Source: Thermoplasmata archaeon
GTDB taxonomy: Archaea > Thermoplasmatota > E2 > DHVEG-1 > B18-G2
Assembly: GCA_021161865.1 (NCBI GenBank)
Contig: JAGGZU010000067.1
Span: 1 to 32,943 of the forward strand
Length of the DNA stretch: 32,943 nt
Reading direction: 5' to 3'
Shown here: positions 19,775 through 27,541 of the stretch, piece after piece
Position numbering within the stretch: the first letter of the stretch is position 1
Layout: the number at the start of each line of letters is the position of its first letter
Notes under the pieces: generated by a model
Database searches by the model: none
Told to the model about the DNA's origin: nothing
Seen by the model: the letters and a program-made list of their open reading frames with translations, nothing else
Translations under genes and position numbers: made by a program

Positions 19775-20464
19775 TCAAGTACCCTCTCTTTTTATCTCTT
19801 TAGCTGGAACACCAACGTAAACCTTTCCCTTTTCCAGTCTCTGATTCTTTTTAACGAAACTAAGGGCTCCTAGGATTGTGTCATCCTCTAAAACTGCTCC
19901 TGCGGAAACAAGGCTTCCTCCACCAACCGTTACATTCTTGCCTAAAACCGTTTTTTTCAGAATCAGTTTGTTGCCCTCTATCGAATGACAGAGGACTATG
20001 CTGTTTCCACCTATCACACAGTCATCCCCTATACTTATCAGCAATGGATCAGGTATGTCCCCAGCAATGACACAGTTTCTACCAACATCTGCCCCAGCGA
20101 GTTTAAGACAAACCAGTCTGCTGATCTCATGTGGAATCATGATTAAATCGAAGAATCGTCCGCACATTCTGAAAAGCATGTAACTTAAACCCCATGAAAC
20201 AACCGGTGAACTAACCCTGTCAAGGTCGAAAACACCCTCTTTAACTCCTTTTTTAAACAACCTAAAAAACAGGGTAGCCTCCAGCAGGAAAACCAGGATG
20301 TAAAGTAGAAGCAGAGCTGCAAAAACAAAGGGTATCAGCATCTTATACGTCAAAACAAGGTTGAAAACATGGGATATGATAAAACCAACTGGTAGAAGAG
20401 GTATAGCTAATAAAAGAATGAATAGCAGAATATAAGAAGTGTAGTTTAGGTTTGTTCTCATCAT
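19775..20464 (-). CDS. Membrane-anchored left-handed beta-helix (hexapeptide) acyltransferase-like protein
   Basis: Two hydrophobic N-terminal segments followed by hexapeptide-like repeats (ADVGRNCVIAG, ISIGDDCVIGGNSIV, TVLGKNVTVGGGSLVSAGAVLEDDTILGALS) and YVGVPAKEI. Confidence 0.8.
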   Translation of the reverse strand: MMRTNLNYTSYILLFILLLAIPLLPVGFIISHVFNLVLTYKMLIPFVFAALLLLYILVFLLEATLFFRLFKKGVKEGVFDLDRVSSPVVSWGLSYMLFRMCGRFFDLIMIPHEISRLVCLKLAGADVGRNCVIAGDIPDPLLISIGDDCVIGGNSIVLCHSIEGNKLILKKTVLGKNVTVGGGSLVSAGAVLEDDTILGALSFVKKNQRLEKGKVYVGVPAKEIKREGT

Positions 20465-21802
20465 TTCAATCCCTCAACTTTGGATAAAACCACAGGTACA
20501 TTGTTTTCCAGTTTTTTCACTTGTTTTATTTTTATCTCCACATGCTCACCAAGTTTATACTTAAAATCCTTTTCTATGCCCTCAAAATGTTTTTTATACG
20601 TTTCCCACTGGTTGCTCTCTACAGCAACCAGTATCTCCATCTCATCTAAACTGTTCTGTACAATCTGAAACCTCTCTACATTTAAACCTTTTTTAACGTA
20701 ACTGCAGATAATGCTTGTGAAATAAAACGGGGAGAGTATTCTACCATCCAATGTAAAAACCGGGTCACATCTCCTACCCTCTATCTCAGAAATCAAAGGT
20801 GTTTCTCTACCGCACACGCAATCCACTTCAACGTTTTTTGCTGTATCATTCATACCGATGTACCTTAAAACAGGTGTTGCCTCCCCATACAACCTGGTCA
20901 CAACAACACTTCCTCTTTCGCCGTAATCAACTGGTTCACCATCTCTACCAAGGAGTTCAACATGCACAAGCTCAGAGTGAACATGGTACCTGCCCTCTCT
21001 ACACTGGAAGGCTACTGTTCCAGCTTCGGTGGAGGAGTACACATCAAACAGCTTGACATTAAATGCTTCTTCTATAAAATCTCTGGTTTTTTTGTCCAAA
21101 AGGGTTCCTGAAGTGGCTATGCACTTTGGTTTTACTGTTTCACCGTAACCATTTTTTTTTAAGGAACGCTAAACCTTTAAGCATAGGTGGGTAACCACCT
21201 ATGAAATCTGGTTTGAACCTACTGATTTTTTGCATTAAACTCAAAGCATCCTCTTTTACATCCAGGGTTTGAAAATTCTTGGTGTTGAAGAACAAGTTTA
21301 AACCTGAAAAAAACGTGTTCGTAAGGTAAGCGTTTTCTGGTCCACCTGGTGAAAAATCACCTATAATCGTTATTTTATCCTTCCTCCAATTTACCCCATG
21401 CTCAGATAGCTCCTCGGCAAAACCCTGCAGACATCTCAAAGCAGTGTACGTGTCATTCCATATAACAAGCGGTTGGCCTGTTGAACCAGAGGTACTTGCC
21501 TGAAAAATCTTTTTTACGTTGATGGTCTCTGGGAGTAAATCGTTTGGAGATGCTTTTACAAAGTCATCTCTCGTCACAATAGGTAGTTTATCGATGTCTT
21601 CTAAACCTTTTATATCAGATGGGTTTAAACCCTTCTCCCTGTATTTTTCCCTGTAAAACTTAGTTTTAAAGGCACATTCAACGACTTTTTTTAATGCCTT
21701 ATCCTGATATTTTTTAATCCTTTCTCTACCGAGTTTTCTTGTTAAATCCCTGTCGAAAAGGTAGCTTTTCGCTATCTTCATGGTTGATGTTAAATCAAGC
21801 AT
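20461..21802 (-). pseudogene. PaaK-like phenylacetate-CoA ligase/adenylate-forming enzyme, reading frame interrupted (ORFs 21140-21802 and 20461-21099)
   Basis: N-terminal ORF has YREKG and the ATP-binding motif STSGSTGQPLVIWND; C-terminal ORF has YSSTEAG. The frames join across an A9 run (minus strand) to give LKKNGYGETVKPKCIATSGTLLDKKTRDF. Confidence 0.8.
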
Positions 21803-22376
21803 CTCTGTTCAACCTCTTACTGAGGATAACAGACTCCCAGAAAAACGGATGCCTTAAGATTTTTTTAATAACAAAATCTTCTGGTACAATCCCTCTTGGA
21901 TCGTATCTGCTTATGTTTCTAAATATTATTCTCGCATCCGATTTAGCGGTTTTCATAATGTTTTCGAATACTTCTTCAAGCGCCTCCACCCCAAGAGAAA
22001 CCATTATCACATCAAACCCTGATAAATCGTGGTTTACACCGTCTCCAAACATTATTCTTATTCTTGTTGAAGGATTTTTTTTGTAACGTTGCACATACTT
22101 TTTTGCGTTTTTAACCGCAACCAAATCCACATCTATTCCAACTACATCTGCACCTGTTAACTCAGCTATTATAAAGGATGTATATGGCATGGAACCGCAG
22201 CCTATTTGAATAAACTTGTCCTCTTTTTTTATTTTAACAACATCTATCTCTTTTCTTATCACAGGTTCAGAGTAGTTGTTGATCACTACCTCCGCCAGAT
22301 TGGGAGAGTAGGTTGAGATGTACTCCCAGATTATGAAGGATAACCCTGCCAGCTTTCTTGCAAGTTTTTCTACCAT
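21795..22376 (-). CDS. SAM-dependent methyltransferase-like protein, possibly nicotianamine-synthase-like
   Basis: FIQIGCGSMPYTSFIIAELTGADVVGIDVDLVAVKNAKKYV ... GFDVIMVSLGV; ATG 22376 preferred over GTG 22388. Confidence 0.65.
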   Translation of the reverse strand: MVEKLARKLAGLSFIIWEYISTYSPNLAEVVINNYSEPVIRKEIDVVKIKKEDKFIQIGCGSMPYTSFIIAELTGADVVGIDVDLVAVKNAKKYVQRYKKNPSTRIRIMFGDGVNHDLSGFDVIMVSLGVEALEEVFENIMKTAKSDARIIFRNISRYDPRGIVPEDFVIKKILRHPFFWESVILSKRLNRDA

Positions 22377-22378
22377 TT

Positions 22379-23398
22379 TCACATCCACCTCACAGGAAAA
22401 AACATTCCAGTTGCTCTCATCAAAACATCAACCCCTCTTGAATCAATGTTTATCAGGGTTTTTTGGATTAAATTAAGGAAAATGAGTTTCTTTTTATGTC
22501 TTTTAACCCAAATCTTCTGGTAAAGATCCAGGTTGCTGACTCCGTCAAGGTGTTTCTCTATCACCTCAGACGCCAACTCTGCATCCTCTACACTCTGAAA
22601 AACAGGGACACCGACAACCGGTTGCCCATTCCCTGCTGAACCAATTGCAAGCCAGTTTTTGCCAAAACATCTGTTCGCTGTAGAGAGAGGTGTTTGCCCA
22701 TGGAACTCTTCAACTATTTCATGGTTTTTGAAGGATTTTATTGTGTTAACTGAAAACAGTCTTTTTTTCCAATCCCTGTTTTTTTCTACTGAAAAGATAC
22801 CGACTTCCATCCTTTTTTCCCCAATTGGCATCATCCATGTGAATAAACCCTTTGCGTTTTCGTTGTCCACCACAACACCTGTTTCTCTCTCCCCCATTGT
22901 TTTTATTTCACATGCATGTACATCAGCTATAAGACTGTTTTTTACTCCAAGCTGATTCCTTAAACTTCCCCTGTCGGCTCCGCATGCCAGAACCATGATT
23001 TTAAAGGTTACTGTTTCATTCCCTAAACTTATCTTGTTTTTTTCTAAATCTACTATTTTTTCCACACTAACCCCTGTTAGTATCCTTTTTCTATCCGATA
23101 TTTTTTCCATGAAATCCTTTTCTATGTCGCTTGTTTTCATTGAGTAACCTTTGATGTCTGTGGATATCTTGTAACCATGGGCTGAGATTATGTCAACTTG
23201 ATCTAAAAAATCAAGGATTATGTCGCTGTCAGGGTTTATTTTTTTGAAACACTCTTCGCTGACCGCTCTGAACCCTTTGTTTCCAATAGTTTTTTTATTG
23301 TCTACCGTTAGAAAGTTTATTCCTTTTTTATCCAGTAACTGGGAGAGGTAGAGGCCTGATATCCCCCCTCCAACTACAACAACGTCAACCTCTTTCAT
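22379..23398 (-). CDS. FAD-dependent oxidoreductase (geranylgeranyl reductase/UbiH-like flavoprotein)
   Basis: N-terminal dinucleotide-binding VDVVVVGGGISGLYLSQLLDKKGINFLTVD; internal MVLACGADRGSLRNQLG; LAIGSAGNGQPVVGVP. Confidence 0.8.
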   Translation of the reverse strand: MKEVDVVVVGGGISGLYLSQLLDKKGINFLTVDNKKTIGNKGFRAVSEECFKKINPDSDIILDFLDQVDIISAHGYKISTDIKGYSMKTSDIEKDFMEKISDRKRILTGVSVEKIVDLEKNKISLGNETVTFKIMVLACGADRGSLRNQLGVKNSLIADVHACEIKTMGERETGVVVDNENAKGLFTWMMPIGEKRMEVGIFSVEKNRDWKKRLFSVNTIKSFKNHEIVEEFHGQTPLSTANRCFGKNWLAIGSAGNGQPVVGVPVFQSVEDAELASEVIEKHLDGVSNLDLYQKIWVKRHKKKLIFLNLIQKTLINIDSRGVDVLMRATGMFFPVRWM

Positions 23399-23404
23399 GG
23401 TTTT

Positions 23405-24538
23405 TCACCCAATCGGTGGTAACTCCTCCGGTGGCACCTTACCTGATGCCCATGCAACCTCTCTTCTAACCATCCAATCCGTTTCCCTCTTCATTTTATC
23501 CTTCGTCAGATTTTTCCAGTAAACTATAGCATCCCAGAGGCTCCCCTTATTATCATCAACCTCTTTCAACCTTGTTTTTGAGGTATCCCAAACAGGTTTC
23601 TCAGAGTGAAAGGAGCTTAAAACAACCCTTCCTCTCCCGTATGTTTCTGCAACCATAGCCGGATGGTTTGGTATATTGAGGGGTATTATCTCTTCTGTTT
23701 TTTCCCAGCAGGGTTGTTTCCAAGAAGTCTGTACAAGTCTCAGGGGTAAATCAAGAGGATTTTTGTTTTTCTTTAGAAACTTCAGATTTTCTCCTAAAAC
23801 CGTTTTAATGTATCTACGCCAGCATGTGAAACGCCACTTATGTATTCTGTATCCATTAAACACCTCTTTATCGGGGAAATATGCTAAAACATCTGAGTTT
23901 TTTTCTGGTATTAAAGCTGGTCCACCTATCCATCTCACTAAACAAAAGTTGTTTTTGTAGTCTCTGAAAATCGGGTGTTTCCTGTTTATCTTAACCTTAA
24001 TCGGGATCCCGCCTGTTGTTTGTTCTCCTGATACCGTGGTGTTCATACCTGTGTAGTAAACATAAGCAGACTCTCCAGGGTTTCCACCTAAGATTTGATC
24101 AAAGGGTGGTATTGATATATTCCATAGAAGCTTGGTTTTCAACACAAATGCTTTGCCTCTTTCGCTGTTGGAGAGAATTTCAGAGAAGGTCTTTGGATGG
24201 TTAAGTAGTTTGCAGAAGAGTAATGCACCAGCACAGTGAGCCACCACCCCACCGCCTTTTTTAACAAAATGGTTTAAAGTGTTTTTCCATTTATACGCTG
24301 CAGTTGGTGAAAAAAAGGATTTTAAGTATATTAGGAATGTGTCGGCGGCTGGTATTATGACAACATCAAACTTCTCTGGTTTCAAATCTTTTATCGTATC
24401 ATGCCAGTCAAGTTTTTTTACCTTTATATTGTACAACCCATTTCTCCATTTATATCCATCCAGTATGTCGATGAAGTCTTGGAAACTCCAGCTGAAAAAG
24501 TAGAAGTCGGTTAACACAGCCACGTTTATGATGGTCAT
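23405..24538 (-). CDS. BPL_N-type glutamine amidotransferase-like protein
   Basis: FDVVIIPAADTFLIYLKSF ... VKKGGGVVAHCAGALLFCKLL nucleophile-elbow-like Cys; ATG 24538 overlaps upstream stop (ATGA). Confidence 0.6.
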   Translation of the reverse strand: MTIINVAVLTDFYFFSWSFQDFIDILDGYKWRNGLYNIKVKKLDWHDTIKDLKPEKFDVVIIPAADTFLIYLKSFFSPTAAYKWKNTLNHFVKKGGGVVAHCAGALLFCKLLNHPKTFSEILSNSERGKAFVLKTKLLWNISIPPFDQILGGNPGESAYVYYTGMNTTVSGEQTTGGIPIKVKINRKHPIFRDYKNNFCLVRWIGGPALIPEKNSDVLAYFPDKEVFNGYRIHKWRFTCWRRYIKTVLGENLKFLKKNKNPLDLPLRLVQTSWKQPCWEKTEEIIPLNIPNHPAMVAETYGRGRVVLSSFHSEKPVWDTSKTRLKEVDDNKGSLWDAIVYWKNLTKDKMKRETDWMVRREVAWASGKVPPEELPPIG

Positions 24539-25098
24539 GCCTTTGACGACCTCCACCGGTAAATTTCTTCGCAGAATTCATCGCCTTTTGCAATCGATTT
24601 TTTTAGAATAAAACTGAGATTAGGGTTGTATTTTTCAAAGAAAACCTCATCACTTTTACATAGGTAAGGAGAGAGTTCTGAGATGTTGTATTTGTTGAAA
24701 AGGTTGCAGTAGGCGCATCTTTTGACAATTATCTTTGCCTCTTCATCGTTCTCTTCAACGATGCTGTAGTCGCTGTATCTAAAGTACTTGGAGTTCTTTA
24801 ATAGGTTCAGGTACTCTTTTAACCCTTCTCCTTTTTTTAGTTTCGGTAAACTTTTTGATATATCAAGGACACCGCATTCAACGATTATGTTACCAGCTAC
24901 TTCAATGGCTTCTTTTTTACTGATTTTTTCTAAAAGATGCCTGTAAATGTGGATAATGGGAAGAAACTGTTTCTCCACCTCATCCTTTTTTTTGTTAAAC
25001 GCTGTTTTCTGTAATGTTTTAATAAGGATTACAACTGTAGCTGTCAACGGCAGTTTTTTTCTTATTTCTCTGAAAGCTATTTTAGCCTCATCAATCAT
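24535..25098 (-). CDS. L-2-amino-thiazoline-4-carboxylate hydrolase-like protein
   Basis: VKRCAYCNLFNKYNISELSPYLCKSDEVFFEKYNPNLSFILKKSIAKGDEFCEEIYRW resembles the family pattern (C-x-Y...LCxxD...GxxxCxFxxxx). Confidence 0.6.
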   Translation of the reverse strand: MIDEAKIAFREIRKKLPLTATVVILIKTLQKTAFNKKKDEVEKQFLPIIHIYRHLLEKISKKEAIEVAGNIIVECGVLDISKSLPKLKKGEGLKEYLNLLKNSKYFRYSDYSIVEENDEEAKIIVKRCAYCNLFNKYNISELSPYLCKSDEVFFEKYNPNLSFILKKSIAKGDEFCEEIYRWRSSKA

Positions 25099-25793
25099 TT
25101 TTCACTCACTTTTCCAACCACGATTTCAACAGGGAATGGAAACATTTTTGTTCTAGTTATCCTCCTCCTTATTATCCTGAAACCGTTTTTTTCCACCAGC
25201 GGAGACAGATAAATAGGTCTGCTTGAGGGTCTATAACCTAACACAGTTGGCCAGAAAGGGTATACTATCTCGTAGAGGTATCTACCAGCCTTCAAGAGTC
25301 CTTCCCCTTCTTTTGTCATAGTAGTTAGCACACATCTCCCATCTGGTTTAAGGACTCTTCTGATTTCTTGGAGCAGAACAGGCATGTCTTTTTCTTTCAG
25401 TAAATCCAGTATGAAGCTTCCGAAAACAACATCGAATGTGTTTTCCTTGTAAGGCATGTCAAGGACGTTTCCCAGAACCAGATCTGCTTTCTCCTCTAAC
25501 CCTGTTTTTTTCAATCTTTCCCAGGTTACATTATGCATTCTTGGTGAAAAGTCTATCCCATAAACTGTTCCTCCATCCACTTTGTTTATCAGTCTCTCCA
25601 GGACCCATCCTGTTCCAAAGGCTATGTCCAGTATTTTTTCTCCTTTTCTTATATCAGCAAGTTTTATAGCCTCCAGGTTTGGTATTATCTCAAATACTCC
25701 CATTATTAGATGGTAGCCTCTGCTGACGTCATCGTATTTTTTTCTGTCCCCGGTTTTTGGGAATATCACGTTTTGAACCTTTTTGAAATCCAT
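25095..25793 (-). CDS. UbiE-like class I SAM-dependent methyltransferase
   Basis: KILDIAFGTGWVLERLI, VYGIDFSPRM, LGNVLDMPYKENTFDVVFGSFILD, EIRRVLKPDGRCVLTT. Confidence 0.87.
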   Translation of the reverse strand: MDFKKVQNVIFPKTGDRKKYDDVSRGYHLIMGVFEIIPNLEAIKLADIRKGEKILDIAFGTGWVLERLINKVDGGTVYGIDFSPRMHNVTWERLKKTGLEEKADLVLGNVLDMPYKENTFDVVFGSFILDLLKEKDMPVLLQEIRRVLKPDGRCVLTTMTKEGEGLLKAGRYLYEIVYPFWPTVLGYRPSSRPIYLSPLVEKNGFRIIRRRITRTKMFPFPVEIVVGKVSEK

Positions 25794-26641
25794 TTTTCAC
25801 CTCTTGAGTAGATGTATTCAACCATTTCTTTAAGGATGATTGTGTCACCCTTTATGCCCTCTAATTCTTTTATACATGTTTCCTTTTCTTCCTTTAAAAT
25901 CTGTTTTGTTTTTTCTGCACCACAAACCTTTATCATGTTGATTTTTTTGTCCTCCTCAGTATCATTCAGGTCATCAACTATTTGATACAGTAAACCAAAA
26001 TGTTTTGCATATTCGATTATGGAGTTTCTTTCGTCAATCGGAAAGTTCGCGAGTTCAGCACCTAGGAGAGCTGAGAGGTAAAAGAGTGAACCGGTTTTTT
26101 TTACATGTATTAGAAGTATTTCTTCCTCTGAGGGTTGGCTGTAGTTTAAATCCATGAACTGTCCACCTATTGTGCCATCCATCCCTATTAGTTTTGCTGA
26201 CATTTCTATTATTGTGCTCATCAGAGAAGGTTGTGCCCCCAATCTGTTGAGTTCTTTTGATAATATTTCAAAGCCTTTTGATGCCAGTGAGACAGCAGCA
26301 AGGATAGTTGTGGATTCACCGAAGACAATGTGTGGAGATGGGTGGTTTCTTCTTGTTTTTGCGTTGTCCATGGATGGTAAATCATCGAGCATTAGAGAGG
26401 CTGTATGAAAAATCTCTACACAACATGCCGCCAGCAGTATGTTTTCTATGTCCTTCTTTTTGATTTCATATATGGCCATTGTTAAGATTGGCCGAATTCT
26501 TTTTCCTCCGGAGAAAAGCGAGTATCTTATGGTTTGGTCCAGTTTTTTTAGTTTATCCTGATCCCTTTCAGGAAATACTTCCTTTAAACGTCTGTCTACC
26601 AAGTTCTTTTTCTCCAGCAAATAAAATTTTATAGCATCCAT
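25766..26641 (-). CDS. Polyprenyl (farnesyl/geranylgeranyl) diphosphate synthase, bacterial-type FARM
   Basis: GGKRIRPIL, FARM LMLDDLPSMDNAKTRR (DDxxxxD), SARM-like LLYQIVDDLNDTEED. Confidence 0.93.
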   Translation of the reverse strand: MDAIKFYLLEKKNLVDRRLKEVFPERDQDKLKKLDQTIRYSLFSGGKRIRPILTMAIYEIKKKDIENILLAACCVEIFHTASLMLDDLPSMDNAKTRRNHPSPHIVFGESTTILAAVSLASKGFEILSKELNRLGAQPSLMSTIIEMSAKLIGMDGTIGGQFMDLNYSQPSEEEILLIHVKKTGSLFYLSALLGAELANFPIDERNSIIEYAKHFGLLYQIVDDLNDTEEDKKINMIKVCGAEKTKQILKEEKETCIKELEGIKGDTIILKEMVEYIYSRGEKWISKRFKT

Positions 26642-26741
26642 TTTATGAATGTTAAATAGGATATGCTACTAAAAAATTTTCTGTAAATATTAAAATATTA
26701 ACCGCAACGGTTTTTAACATAGTTCTGTATTCGCCTTTGAA

Positions 26742-26815
26742 GCGGGTGTAGTGTAGTCTGGTTATCACTTAAGCTTGCCAAGCTTATAACCCGGGTTCAA
26801 ATCCCGGCACCCGCA
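26742..26815 (+). tRNA. tRNA-Gly (GCC)
   Basis: Acceptor GCGGGTG/CACCCGC, anticodon arm TAAGC-TTGCCAA-GCTTA, T-arm CCGGG-TTCAAAT-CCCGG; intronless, CCA not encoded. Confidence 0.95.
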
Positions 26816-26976
26816 TATATTTAAAATCATGTTTAAAATGGTTCTACAATAAAAACTACGATCAGATTTAACGTCCTATTTTGGGAATTTGGGCTCCTAT
26901 ATTCCTTTTTTAGTCACTTAAAACATCAAATTTGGTTTTTTTGAGAATGATTTTTAAACTCAACTGGTTGAAACGG

Positions 26977-27174
26977 TCATTGCTCACTGAGTTCCGCCTG
27001 TAAATCCAAAACCATCTCCGTCAGCATATCCTCTAGGATTGGATTTCTGTATTCTGCATTTCTACCGTTTGCAAGAAAAGCTCTGGCAACATAGTTGCTG
27101 CCGTTTTTTGTTATCTCAATATGACATATGTATTCCATGGTCCCTTCCTTTTCAGTGAAATCTTTACCAATCAT
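26977..27174 (-). CDS. Small hypothetical protein (65 aa, start uncertain)
   Basis: ORF with a TATA-like aatatttatattttt about 24 nt upstream of ATG 27174; alternative ATG at 27138 preceded by purine-rich ggaaggg. Confidence 0.5.
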   Translation of the reverse strand: MIGKDFTEKEGTMEYICHIEITKNGSNYVARAFLANGRNAEYRNPILEDMLTEMVLDLQAELSEQ

Positions 27175-27294
27175 ATCTTTATATTTGCTAATATTTATAT
27201 TTTTTGAAAGGATTGGTATAGTGTGCCTGCATTTGAACATTTAATTAATTTAATAAACCCATGATGCATTCAGTCTAATGGATTGGGATGCGCC

Positions 27295-27492
27295 ATGGAT
27301 GAGCAGATTAGAGAAGGAAATTTTTGTAGGGTAAAAAACCGTATAGACATCATAGGTAAAGTAGTAAAAAAAGGAGAAAACTTCGTACGGCTTGATGTAC
27401 CAAACTTCAGAGGTGTCATGGAGTACCCTCTGACTCTTGTTGAGTTTATTGACAATGGAGCAGTTTTACATGAGGAAAGCGGAGTCTCCTGA
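27295..27492 (+). CDS. Small hypothetical protein (65 aa)
   Basis: ORF with ATG at 27295 and upstream AT-rich ttaattaatttaataaa; coding direction agrees with the downstream PHP gene. Confidence 0.5.
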   Translation: MDEQIREGNFCRVKNRIDIIGKVVKKGENFVRLDVPNFRGVMEYPLTLVEFIDNGAVLHEESGVS

Positions 27493-27508
27493 CTTTTGAC
27501 ACCACAAC

Positions 27509-27517
27509 CTTATAATA
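27509..27517 (+). promoter_or_regulatory. Archaeal TATA box (cttataata)
   Basis: Centred about 28 nt upstream of the PHP gene ATG at 27542. Confidence 0.55.
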
Positions 27518-27541
27518 GCTGAAACAGCTTGCCTCGTTCGC

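Noticed and set aside
26154-26408. 84-aa plus-strand ORF
   Set aside because: Antisense to the prenyl synthase coding region including its FARM; no independent support.
26977-27174. HicB-like antitoxin possibility for the small protein
   Set aside because: Only a weak resemblance, and no HicA-like partner is adjacent.
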